DNA of 41,577 bases. It comes from DASQHY01 sp035602605. GTDB lineage: Bacteria > Acidobacteriota > Terriglobia > Acidiferrales > UBA7541. Positions within the stretch are counted from its first letter, which is position 1. Every line of letters starts with the position of its first letter. The stretch is taken from assembly GCA_035602605.1 (NCBI GenBank), contig DATNLZ010000098.1:1-41577 (forward strand). The letters run 5' to 3'. Positions 8,018 through 16,263 of the stretch are shown here, one piece after another. The notes under the pieces are model-generated. The model was not told the origin of the DNA, did no database searches, and saw only the letters and a list, made by a program, of their open reading frames with translations. A program made the position numbers and the translations under genes.

Positions 8018-8623
8018 TTACGAGGAGCTTACCAATTCCGCGGAGAGCACCTGAGCCTTCTTCGCCAGGTTAAGGGCCCGAAGCCAGTCCCCCTCGCGAA
8101 TGGCTTCGCGAGCCTGACCCAGGAACGTTCGAATCTTGGCGACCAGGTCCGACTGCGTGGGGTTGAGCTGCTTTCCGAGCGCAGCTTGCAGATTGTGTTC
8201 CGCCGTCTGGATGCTTTCATTGGTCTGGCGCTCGGCCGCTGTCTGCTCTTGTGCGGATAATCGCGGTTGAAGCTGTGGCGGCGACGGGCGTGGTGGCTCC
8301 GGCTCGGTTTCCGTAGTTGGCGACGTGGTGGCACTACGCGGACGTGGCGGCACGTTCCTGGCCACAGGAATCGATACAGCTGGTGGCTCGGGGATCTCGA
8401 TATCCGGAGGGGCGTCGTCATTGGAGTCTGGCGAAGCGGTTGGGCGCACGGGGATGAGCGGCCTCGAGTCTGCGTCAAAAGACGGTTGCGCAAGAACTTT
8501 TTTCTCGGAGCACCCAGTGCACCCAAATCCTATCGCGCAGAAAGCGAATACTAAGAGTAGGCGTTCGGCTCGCCACGACAACCCAGTGAGGCGCAGCTTC
8601 AAGTTGTTGGATTGGCTGGGCAT
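8018..8623 (-). CDS. Proline-rich lipoprotein with C-terminal helical domain
   Basis: A 201-residue protein of unknown function. A hydrophobic N-terminal segment ends in a lipobox-like sequence around FGCTGC (residues about 34-38), suggesting a lipoprotein. A long proline-, serine- and threonine-rich linker (about 50-125) could span the periplasm. The C-terminal 75 residues are predicted to be helical (AEHNLQAALGK, then FLGQAREAIREGDWLRALNL), resembling a TPR-like pair. It starts 5 bases downstream of the kinase stop, so it is probably co-expressed with the kinase and could be its envelope partner; that link is inference. Confidence 0.7.
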   Translation of the reverse strand: MPSQSNNLKLRLTGLSWRAERLLLVFAFCAIGFGCTGCSEKKVLAQPSFDADSRPLIPVRPTASPDSNDDAPPDIEIPEPPAVSIPVARNVPPRPRSATTSPTTETEPEPPRPSPPQLQPRLSAQEQTAAERQTNESIQTAEHNLQAALGKQLNPTQSDLVAKIRTFLGQAREAIREGDWLRALNLAKKAQVLSAELVSSS

Positions 8624-8628
8624 GTCGA

Positions 8629-10485
8629 TCAGTGCGCGAGAGGCAACTCAATGCGGAAAGTCGTGCCCCGTCCGACCTCCGAGCTAAAGTCTATCGAACC
8701 ATTATGCAGTTGTACAAATCGAAAGGTGTCGGCCAGTCCGATGCCGCTACCACCGGGCCTGGTTGTGAAAAAAAGTTGGAAAACGCGTATGCGATGCTCC
8801 GGCGAAATGCCCCGGCCTGTATCACCGACGGAAAGCTCAGCCATGTCACCGCGTCGGCTGAGCACGATGGAAAGTTTTCCACCTTCGGGCATGGCCTCCA
8901 CGGCATTGAGCACAAGATTTTGAATGGCCTGCTTGATCAGAGGACGGTCCACATTCACCGGCGGAACATCGCACGGCAGCAATGTCGCAACTTGGATCTT
9001 GGCACGCTCGAGCTGAGGTCCGGCGACACCTAAAACTTCTTGGAGCAAATCGGCGAGTGGCGTCTCTTCAAGATGCAATTCGACGGGTCTCGTGAAATTC
9101 AAGAAACGCTTGACCACATTATCGAGCCGGTCGATTTCATTGTCGAGAACCTGCAGCGCCTGCTTGGGTGTCTCCTGATCCTGGGGCAGAGACTCCTTGA
9201 GATTCTCGAGCCACAAACGCATCGAGTTCAGCGGATTCTTCACTTCGTGGGCGACACCGGCCGTGACTCTTCCCAGAGCCGCCAGCCGCTCCGAGACTTG
9301 CAGTTGCGTGCTGATGGTTTCGATGGAATCGAGATCGCGCAGGGTTACGAGCGCCATACGCGTACCCTTCTCAGCGATGGCCTGTACGCTCACTCCTACC
9401 CGCTTGACCCCATTCGTCGTGGGGATCTCTGCCTCCGCCGCTGCCACCGGGCGCAGTGCATCGCCCTCCAAGTGCAATGCCGGCCGCAGCGGATGGCCCG
9501 GAGGAAAGATTTCTGCCACCCGGAGCCCCAGAAATTGCTCTGAAGGTGCTCCAAGAAATTTTTGCGCCGATGGGCTGACCATCACGGCGCGCGAATCACT
9601 CGTAAAGAGCAACAGCCCATCCTCGAGACCGGCCATCACCTGATTCATGTTCTCTCGGAGCGAGCTGAAGATTTCGTGTACGCCGCGCAATTGAAGACCT
9701 ACTTGCGAAATTTTTTGACTGACTTTGCCGAGCTCATCTCCGCGCTCGGCCAGGGTCTCCACCGGCCCGGGTCCGGGATCGTATTGTCCCGCGGAGATAC
9801 GGTCCAATTGGGCGGAAATGGTCTCAAGAGGGGAGAGCATAATACCGCTGACCACGGCTGCGAGCAGCGTAGAACCAATCACGGCGATCAACACAACAAT
9901 TCCGGACGCGCGCAAAGCGGGAGAAATCTCATTGCGCAACAGTACTGAATTAATCCCAACGCGAACTTCCCCAAAGGGCTCGCGCTCCAAATTAAATGGG
10001 AACGAAACCTCGTACACGCGCGCCGGCCCATATAGGACCTTGAGTTGATGAATCAAACTGCTGTGGGTCAAGCTATCGAGGGCAGGCCTGCGCAGAACCG
10101 TCCTGCCCAGCAGCGAAGAATCGCTCGAAACCATGGCAATACCATCGCGGTCGACGATCGTCACTTCGTAGATATAAGCAGCATAACCGAGCACCGCTGC
10201 AATCAGTGAGGTGAGACCTTCACTTTGATCGAACGCCTGTAAGACATAAGCGTGAGTATCTTCCGCGCTATTCGACTCCGGCCTTAGTCCCTTTGCGGCA
10301 GCATCAACAAGCGCGTGCTGGGCTTCCGCAAAGATTTGCTTGGTTACGAATGAGGAACGCTCATTGCTCTCACGGATGACTTGCGTCGTCAATCTGGCGA
10401 CGTAGACCGCCGACAGCGCTCCCACTACAGCCAGTACCAGTAGGGCCGTCGTTAGCGTCAGCTTGGTTCTAAGGCGGAGCTGCAT
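8629..10485 (-). CDS. Membrane sensor histidine kinase (HAMP-PAS-HisKA-HATPase)
   Basis: NtrB/ZraS-like orthodox kinase of 618 residues. Membrane segments at about 9-31 and 193-217 bracket a periplasmic sensor domain of about 160 residues. HAMP follows (218-270), then a PAS-like domain (about 275-385). The dimerisation domain has the phospho-acceptor H413 in GVAHEVKNPLNS. The ATPase domain has an N-box (IQNLVLNAVEAM), G1 (VGDTGRGIS) and G2 (GGSGIGLA). It starts 11 bases after the stop of the sigma-54 regulator, its evident cognate partner. The periplasmic signal cannot be read from the sequence. Confidence 0.9.
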   Translation of the reverse strand: MQLRLRTKLTLTTALLVLAVVGALSAVYVARLTTQVIRESNERSSFVTKQIFAEAQHALVDAAAKGLRPESNSAEDTHAYVLQAFDQSEGLTSLIAAVLGYAAYIYEVTIVDRDGIAMVSSDSSLLGRTVLRRPALDSLTHSSLIHQLKVLYGPARVYEVSFPFNLEREPFGEVRVGINSVLLRNEISPALRASGIVVLIAVIGSTLLAAVVSGIMLSPLETISAQLDRISAGQYDPGPGPVETLAERGDELGKVSQKISQVGLQLRGVHEIFSSLRENMNQVMAGLEDGLLLFTSDSRAVMVSPSAQKFLGAPSEQFLGLRVAEIFPPGHPLRPALHLEGDALRPVAAAEAEIPTTNGVKRVGVSVQAIAEKGTRMALVTLRDLDSIETISTQLQVSERLAALGRVTAGVAHEVKNPLNSMRLWLENLKESLPQDQETPKQALQVLDNEIDRLDNVVKRFLNFTRPVELHLEETPLADLLQEVLGVAGPQLERAKIQVATLLPCDVPPVNVDRPLIKQAIQNLVLNAVEAMPEGGKLSIVLSRRGDMAELSVGDTGRGISPEHRIRVFQLFFTTRPGGSGIGLADTFRFVQLHNGSIDFSSEVGRGTTFRIELPLAH

Positions 10486-10496
10486 AATGGGCCCGC

Positions 10497-11921
10497 TTAT
10501 TCCGTATCCGCGCGTTCCCCGCCGTATTCCTTGAGCTTATTGTGGAGAGTTTTCAGGCTGATTCCGAGCAGCTCGGCTGCGCGCGTCTTGTTATTACCGG
10601 TAGCTGACAGGGTCTGCACGATCAACGCGCGCTCGACCGCATCGACGGTGGTGCCAATCGGAAACCGGATGTTCGACAGTTCTGAGTTAGAGCTGGCCGG
10701 CGCGCGGCCGAAATCAGTAGGAAGATGCGGGCGCCCAATCAGATCCCGGTCGCACACGATCGCAGCGCGCTCGAGAATGTTGCGCAGTTCGCGAACATTG
10801 CCCGGCCAAGTATAACTCAAGAATACGTCCATGACCTCGGCCCCCACACCGCGCACGTGCTTGTTGTGCTTGGTGTTGATGTCACGAAGCATGTAGTCGA
10901 CCAGCAACTGCAAATCCTCTTTGTGTTCGCGAAGCGGCGGAAGATGAATATGAAAAACATTCAGACGGAAATAAAGATCTTGCCGCAAGGTACCCTTGGC
11001 CACCGCTTGCTCCGGATCTTTGTTCGTCGCCGCAAGTACGCGCACGTCCACTGGCGTTTCCATTTTGCTTCCCAGGCGTCGCACCTTGCGATCCTCGAGG
11101 ACACGCAGTAACTTGGCCTGGGTCGGTGCTGGCATTTCGCCGATTTCGTCGAGCAGCAATGTCCCGCCATCGGCCAGCTCAAAGCACCCGATACGCCGCT
11201 CCGCTGCTCCGGTGAATGCGCCTCGCTCGTGCCCAAAAATTTCGCTTTCCATCAACGTTTCCGGAATTGCCGAGCAGTTGATGGCCACGAAGGGATGCCC
11301 ATTTCGCGGCGAAAGCTTGTGAATGGTGCGGGCCAGGATCTCCTTGCCCGAACCCGTCTCACCGGTGATCAGCACAGAGGCGGAAGAAGGCGCCGCAAGT
11401 TCCACCATGCGCATCACCTCCTGCATTGGCTTAGAGGCGCCGACCAACTCCCCAAGCCGCCCTACTTCACGCAATTGTCGCGTCAGGTCGGCGAGCTGTC
11501 GCGCGTCCCGTGCCTTTCCAAGCGCTCGGTCGAGGAGTGCGTGTAGCACCGGGCCCTTCAGCGGTTTCTCAATGTACCAGAACGCGCCCGATTCGATCGC
11601 GGCCACCGCGCGCTCCTCACTTCCTTTCCCTGTGATGATGATCGCTGGCACGTTCCGCAGCTCCGGACCCAGTCGGCGCAGCAGCTCCAAACCATCCATT
11701 CCGGGCAGCTCGACATCGGCGATGAGCGTGGCCGGCTGAAACTCAGCAAAACGAGCCAGCGCGTCCTCGGCATTCGACACCCCAAGAACGTCGCATCCCC
11801 ATTTTTGTAATAACGCCTCGTACCCGCGCCGGGCGTTTTCCTCATCTTCCACAATAAGAACACGATCCCTTTGCGAATTTTGCGCTGCGCTGCGCGGGGC
11901 AACTTTGGCTTCGTCAGTCAT
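10497..11921 (-). CDS. Sigma-54-dependent response regulator (NtrC family)
   Basis: Receiver, AAA+ and DNA-binding domains in the standard order, 474 residues. The receiver has the acidic pair in VEDE, phospho-acceptor D69 (LIADVELPG) and K119. The AAA+ domain has Walker A GETGSGKE (187-194), the sigma-54 contact loop GAFTGA (234-239) and Walker B LLLDEIGEM. A Fis-type helix-turn-helix closes the protein (TRAAELLGISLKTLHNKLKEYG). As the first gene of the minus-strand operon, it is expected to be phosphorylated by the kinase encoded next. Targets are unknown; I found no convincing -24/-12 promoter in this window. Confidence 0.92.
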   Translation of the reverse strand: MTDEAKVAPRSAAQNSQRDRVLIVEDEENARRGYEALLQKWGCDVLGVSNAEDALARFAEFQPATLIADVELPGMDGLELLRRLGPELRNVPAIIITGKGSEERAVAAIESGAFWYIEKPLKGPVLHALLDRALGKARDARQLADLTRQLREVGRLGELVGASKPMQEVMRMVELAAPSSASVLITGETGSGKEILARTIHKLSPRNGHPFVAINCSAIPETLMESEIFGHERGAFTGAAERRIGCFELADGGTLLLDEIGEMPAPTQAKLLRVLEDRKVRRLGSKMETPVDVRVLAATNKDPEQAVAKGTLRQDLYFRLNVFHIHLPPLREHKEDLQLLVDYMLRDINTKHNKHVRGVGAEVMDVFLSYTWPGNVRELRNILERAAIVCDRDLIGRPHLPTDFGRAPASSNSELSNIRFPIGTTVDAVERALIVQTLSATGNNKTRAAELLGISLKTLHNKLKEYGGERADTE

Positions 11922-12229
11922 TCGATCGAATGAACCGTGCTCTCCACTCCCACGAATCTAACAGCAGCGCCCAAGAATGCCAAGCTGGGAACCCGAAAGT
12001 ACCTGTAGCTTTTTGCTTTGGAATCTGGGAGGGGCGGCCGAAGGCCGTTCTACTTTGGTGACAAATCGCGGTGTTATATTAATTTAGGGTAAGGTATTAT
12101 TTTCACCGTGCTGGCAGGAAGATTAGCTGGTTGGAGTAAAAATAATTTTGGGGTAGCTCCCGAGCGCATCATTGCGAAATCCGGTGCTCTGGAATCCACA
12201 ATTCACGTTCGTTCGTTTGGAGGCTGCAA
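11922..12229. other. Divergent intergenic region between regulator operon and OmpA/PKD gene
   Basis: About 308 bases without a gene. A strongly AT-rich island (about 12070-12105) contrasts with the GC-rich surroundings and probably holds promoter elements, with TATATT and TATTAT as possible -10 boxes but no good -35. TGGCAG...TTAGCT near 12114-12130 resembles a sigma-54 site but has one base too many in the spacer. A strong GGAGG precedes the ATG at 12230. Confidence 0.5.
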
Positions 12230-14272
12230 ATGAGATTTGTCCCCCGCATGATTACTTCCTTTTGTCTCGCCGGTTTGTTCGGTTGTGGCGCCTTTGCCGC
12301 TGACAAGCCGGTAAAGGCCAAGGCCCTGCCTTCAAAAAGATCGACCGAAGGTCAAACTTCCGCAACACCGTCGGATAAGACTGCACCGCGAACTTCCGCG
12401 CCGTCTGCTGACGCTAAGGTATACACGCAAGACCCCGAATGGAAACCGATGCCTGCGGTCTCCGGAGCGCCCGGTCTTTTCACCATGGAAACGGGAGATA
12501 CTTTGCCTAAGCACGGTTTTTCTGTTTCGGCCTTCGCCAACAAATTTGCTCGCGCGCCAGGCAGCACCACCGTGCTGGACTTAGGCTTAAACGTTGGATA
12601 TGGCGTGACTGACTGGTTAATGCTGTTTGTTGGTTTTGATCCTTACCGCCACATCCGCTCAACCAATCGTGGAGAGTTAAGCACCAATCTCTCCAGTTTT
12701 TTTCCACCAGCTCCCACGCCGGCGGGATTCACGCCTGTTTACCGGATGTTCTGCGCCACATGCAATCTGTGGTACGTGGAAGATTTTCCGTTCGCCTCCA
12801 CCCGCGGCGGGCGCGCAGGTGAAATAACCCTAGGCTATCGCCTGGGCATTTTGTCTGAGAGGCGCGGGAATCGGTTTACCCTTTCGGCCGGAAACGATTT
12901 TGTCTTTCCGAGTACCCGTAACCTGGTTAACTTGCAGCATTGGCAGAACCAGCTCGGAGGCTTCAATGTAAACTGGGTGGTCGCGGCCAGCAAAAATGTC
13001 GGAAACGTGGTGACCCTGGCGGCGAACTTCGCGTATCGGATGACCCGCGACCCGCGATTTTCGAATGGTGTGCACGTGATCAGGCTCGCCGACCAGATGC
13101 GTTTCTCGGGAGGGCTGCTGTTTTTTCCTGATAAGCGCGTTCAGGTGATGAGCGAATATAACGGCCTGGTGTTCTACGGAGCACACACCCCGAACACCTC
13201 GTTTGGGGCCCGTGATCCGCTGGATAGCGTAACCGGTATCCGTCTGTATCCTGGCAGAAACGTAGCCCTCGACCTCGGCTACCGCTACATGCTCAATCTC
13301 CGCGATAATTTCGACCGCCACGGCTTTGTCATTAAGCTTGGCTACACGAGTTGGCCCGCGCACCCCGCGCCACCGCAGCCCAGCAATCGCCCTCCGACCG
13401 TATCGTGCTCTGCAGAGAAGAGCTCGGTCTATAACGACTCCGGTGACGCGGTGGCGGTGCGCGCGCAGGCAAGCGATCCTGATAATGACGCCCTCAATTA
13501 CGTGTGGAATACCACTGGCGGGAGCATTGAAGGTAGCGGCCCCGAAGTTCGCTGGAAATCAACTGGAGTGCAGAACGGCACCTATACCGTGACCGCGCAC
13601 GTCGAGGATGGTCACGGGGGCGCAGCGACTTGCTCGACCAACATCACTGTAGAGACTCGGCCCAACCGTGCGCCTACGATGTCTTGCTCCATCGAGCGTT
13701 CCCCCATTCTGCCTGGTGAGCGAAGCAAGGTTACGGCCGTGGCCAGCGATCCCGATAACGATACTTTGACATACACCTGGAAATCTTCCGGCGGGCAAAT
13801 CGTAGGGACCGGCGCCAATGTCGAGTTCGACTCGACGGGAGTCTCCGCCGGCAATTACACAATTGGCGGACACGTTGACGATGGCAAGGGCGGCACTGCC
13901 GATTGCTCCGCCGCGATTGACGTGCAGGCTCCTCCTCCGCCTCCGCAGGCAAGCAAGGTGAACCAGTGCGATTATCGCGCAGCGGGTAGCGCTCGGACCG
14001 ATAACGAGTGCAAGCGTATCCTGGACGACGTGGCCCTCCGGCTCAAGAACGAACCGAAAGCCACAGTGGTCATCGTAGGGTTTGCCGATCCCAAAGAACC
14101 GCGCACCGCTAAACTAGCTCAATCGCGTGCTGACAATGCCAGGAAGTTCTTAGAAGAGAAGGGCATTGATGTATCGCGCGTGCAGACCCGTACCGGTGCA
14201 GGACAAAAGGGAGCGGGCAAGGAGAACCGGCGAATCGATATCATTCTGGTTCCCGAAGGTGCGACGTACTAA
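12230..14272 (+). CDS. Outer-membrane barrel protein with two PKD/Ig-like repeats and OmpA-like C-terminus
   Basis: A 680-residue exported protein. The signal peptide ends near GAFAAD (residue about 24). Residues about 70-375 are rich in alternating aromatic and polar residues (GYGVTDWLMLFVGFD, VALDLGYRYMLNL), typical of an outer-membrane beta-barrel. Two tandem Ig/PKD-like domains follow (about 386-478 and 479-567), each with a SDPDND motif and paired cysteines. A PPPPPQ linker leads to an OmpA-like domain (about 570-680) with the end motif ENRRIDIILVPE, but the peptidoglycan-binding TDxxG loop is replaced by GFADPKE. It diverges from the regulator operon and is followed by a terminator-like hairpin. 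Confidence 0.75.
   Translation: MRFVPRMITSFCLAGLFGCGAFAADKPVKAKALPSKRSTEGQTSATPSDKTAPRTSAPSADAKVYTQDPEWKPMPAVSGAPGLFTMETGDTLPKHGFSVSAFANKFARAPGSTTVLDLGLNVGYGVTDWLMLFVGFDPYRHIRSTNRGELSTNLSSFFPPAPTPAGFTPVYRMFCATCNLWYVEDFPFASTRGGRAGEITLGYRLGILSERRGNRFTLSAGNDFVFPSTRNLVNLQHWQNQLGGFNVNWVVAASKNVGNVVTLAANFAYRMTRDPRFSNGVHVIRLADQMRFSGGLLFFPDKRVQVMSEYNGLVFYGAHTPNTSFGARDPLDSVTGIRLYPGRNVALDLGYRYMLNLRDNFDRHGFVIKLGYTSWPAHPAPPQPSNRPPTVSCSAEKSSVYNDSGDAVAVRAQASDPDNDALNYVWNTTGGSIEGSGPEVRWKSTGVQNGTYTVTAHVEDGHGGAATCSTNITVETRPNRAPTMSCSIERSPILPGERSKVTAVASDPDNDTLTYTWKSSGGQIVGTGANVEFDSTGVSAGNYTIGGHVDDGKGGTADCSAAIDVQAPPPPPQASKVNQCDYRAAGSARTDNECKRILDDVALRLKNEPKATVVIVGFADPKEPRTAKLAQSRADNARKFLEEKGIDVSRVQTRTGAGQKGAGKENRRIDIILVPEGATY
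13385..13930 (+). repeat. Two tandem PKD/Ig-like domain repeats within the barrel protein
   Basis: Repeat 1 (13385-13663) and repeat 2 (13664 to about 13930) encode domains of about 90 residues. Both start NRxPTxSCS, carry SDPDND about 30 residues later, a central YxW core, and end with DGxGGxAxCS. They match at the protein level but have drifted in DNA, so the duplication is old. Confidence 0.75.
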
Positions 14273-14298
14273 GCGCCGGCTGGCAACATCTTTCGCGA

Positions 14299-14335
14299 GG
14301 CATCCGAGAGTTAGTCTTAGAGCCGCTCGGATGCC
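14299..14335 (+). terminator. Terminator-like hairpin after the OmpA/PKD gene
   Basis: A perfect 10-bp stem, GGCATCCGAG (14299-14308) with CTCGGATGCC (14326-14335), and a 17-base loop, starting 27 bases after the stop codon. No U-run follows, so it may act with Rho or as an mRNA-stabilising end. Confidence 0.55.
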
Positions 14336-14654
14336 CCGGAAGAATTGCAGGCGCATCCGTGCAAACTCTGACTGGAAGCCTTCGTGCTCTATGCTATGGG
14401 GGCTCTGAGTAAGGCCGGACCGAAAAACCCGCTTTTATATTCCGCTTTGTTTGTGTTCCATTCCGATCTGTGCATCGCATCGGATACACAAGTCCTTTCC
14501 TGTAAGATATTTCTTGACATGTTTCCCATAAAGGCATCATGATCGCCTAGCACATTTCAGGCTCCCTTTCCTCAAACTGCCCTGTCTTGAATCTGTTGCG
14601 ACCGCTCTCCTGATTTGGCACCAGCCGTGATTCCGTTTCGGCATAGGAGCCCTC
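14336..14654. other. Intergenic region upstream of the second sigma-54 regulator
   Basis: About 320 bases with no gene. It carries a promoter-like pair (14514-14543) and a small inverted repeat CCGAT...ATCGG at about 14463-14483. A TGGCAC at 14616-14621 looks like a sigma-54 -24 box but lacks the -12 GC. Confidence 0.5.
14514..14543 (+). promoter_or_regulatory. Possible promoter for the second regulator
   Basis: A perfect TTGACA (14514-14519) is followed after 18 bases by CATGAT (14538-14543), four of six matches to the -10 consensus. It lies about 110 bases before the GTG start at 14655. Confidence 0.35.
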
Positions 14655-16058
14655 GTGGAAACACTAGCGGAACGTCAAATACCCCGTCACGCAGTGCCGG
14701 TGTCGGTTCTGGTTGTTGATGACGAGACCGAAACGCGAGAAATTTGCAGACGTGTCGCTCTGGATGCTGGCTTACGGGTCCTTTCCGCGGAGACCACCGA
14801 GCAGGCTCTTGACCTGCTCGACCAGCATCCCGTAGATATCGTTGTGTCTGACCTAAAGGTACCGAAAGCCGGCGGCCTGGAACTGCTTAAGAGCATTCGC
14901 TCGAATTTTCAGCATATTGCCGTATTGATGCTGACGCAATATGGCACCATTGAATCGGCGGTAGAAGCTACCCGCCTTGGCGCGCGTGACTACATCACAA
15001 AACCGTTTCACGTCGCCGAACTGCAAACCAAACTTCAACGCGTGGTCCGCGATCTCGAGCTCGATCAAGAAAACCGCCTGCTGCGAGAACAACTGCGCAA
15101 TCGTCCCGGGTTCGCAGGCCTGATTGGCGTCTCGGCGAAGATGCAGCGCGTCTACAAAATCATTGAGAGGATCAGCCAGCACGCCTATCCGGTTCTCATC
15201 CTTGGTGAGAGCGGCACCGGCAAAGAGCTGGTTGCACGCTCTATACATTTCCATGGTCCCCGCAAGCAAAAGCCCTTTGTTCCGGTAGACTGCTCGTCGC
15301 TGGTTTCCACGCTAATTGAATCCGAGCTTTTCGGTTACGTAAAAGGAGCATTTACAGGCGCCACACACAACAAGATGGGTTTGCTCGAAGCGGCGCAAGA
15401 AGGCACGCTCTTCCTCGATGAGGTCGGAGATCTGCCGGTAGACTTGCAGGCCAAGCTTTTGCGCGCTTTGCAGGAACGCGAGGTAAAGCCCGTTGGTTCA
15501 ACCGAGCGGATTTCCATCAACGTGCGCGTGATGGCGGCGACCAATCGTGACCTGGAAAGTGCTATCCGCGAAGGGCGTTTCCGCCAGGATCTTTATTTTC
15601 GTTTGAATGTGGTGCAGGTAAAATTACCGCCACTGCGCGACCGCAAGACCGACATTCCCCTGCTGGTCAGTTCCTTCCTCGAAAAATTCTGCGACCCACA
15701 GCGCCCTTTGCGTACCATTTCCGAGGATGCCATGCGCCGCCTCATGGCTTATGACTGGCCAGGAAATGTGCGCGAGCTGGAGAATGCTGTGGAGCGTGCC
15801 GTGGCACTTGGCTCTGGCCCCCTCCTGCACGTTGGCGACTTGCCCGCGAGTCTTCAGCAGGCCTCGGTCGAACACGCCCCTGAACCCGAAGGGCTTCTTT
15901 CTCTAGAAGAGCTCGAGCGCCGAGCCATTGGACGGGCACTTCGGGAGACGGGCGGCGACAAGCTCGCTGCGGCCCGCTTGCTGGGTATTGGCAAGACCAC
16001 GCTCTATCGCAAATTGAAACAATACGGCTCCGAACAAAACGTAACCTCACAACTCTAA
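14655..16058 (+). CDS. Second sigma-54-dependent response regulator (NtrC family)
   Basis: 467 residues with receiver, AAA+ and Fis-type DNA-binding domains. Phospho-acceptor D66 sits in VVSDLKVP, with the acidic pair in VVDDE and K116 at the receiver end (YITKPF). The AAA+ domain has GESGTGKE (184-191), GAFTGA (231-236) and LFLDEVGDL. The C-terminal helix-turn-helix reads KLAAARLLGIGKTTLYRKLK. The start is a GTG with TAGGAG just before it. Its neighbour, the large hybrid kinase, begins about 205 bases later and is a plausible partner. It differs from the first regulator in the linker and receiver, so it is not a recent duplicate. Confidence 0.92.
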   Translation: METLAERQIPRHAVPVSVLVVDDETETREICRRVALDAGLRVLSAETTEQALDLLDQHPVDIVVSDLKVPKAGGLELLKSIRSNFQHIAVLMLTQYGTIESAVEATRLGARDYITKPFHVAELQTKLQRVVRDLELDQENRLLREQLRNRPGFAGLIGVSAKMQRVYKIIERISQHAYPVLILGESGTGKELVARSIHFHGPRKQKPFVPVDCSSLVSTLIESELFGYVKGAFTGATHNKMGLLEAAQEGTLFLDEVGDLPVDLQAKLLRALQEREVKPVGSTERISINVRVMAATNRDLESAIREGRFRQDLYFRLNVVQVKLPPLRDRKTDIPLLVSSFLEKFCDPQRPLRTISEDAMRRLMAYDWPGNVRELENAVERAVALGSGPLLHVGDLPASLQQASVEHAPEPEGLLSLEELERRAIGRALRETGGDKLAAARLLGIGKTTLYRKLKQYGSEQNVTSQL

Positions 16059-16263
16059 AAGCCCACCCCATCTGATTGGCCGTGGTAACCCAAACGTTTT
16101 CCTATTTGCTCCGCCCATCCCTAGGCGCAACGTCGACGGTATCACTCCGGGAAAACCCCCTCCCGTTGGTCTCGATTTGGAATGGTTAAGCTGACTTTGC
16201 AGATTTCTCATCTTCTTCTATCTTGCTGACATAGCATTCTTTACCACTTGTCGCAGGAAGTGG

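Noticed and set aside
12114..12130. Sigma-54-like promoter (TGGCAG...TTAGCT) before the OmpA/PKD gene
   Set aside because: The GG-to-GC distance is 11 bases rather than 10, and sigma-54 sites do not tolerate that.
14616..14630. Sigma-54-like promoter (TGGCAC) before the second NtrC-type regulator
   Set aside because: The -24 box is perfect, but the -12 position reads GTGA and lacks the essential GC.
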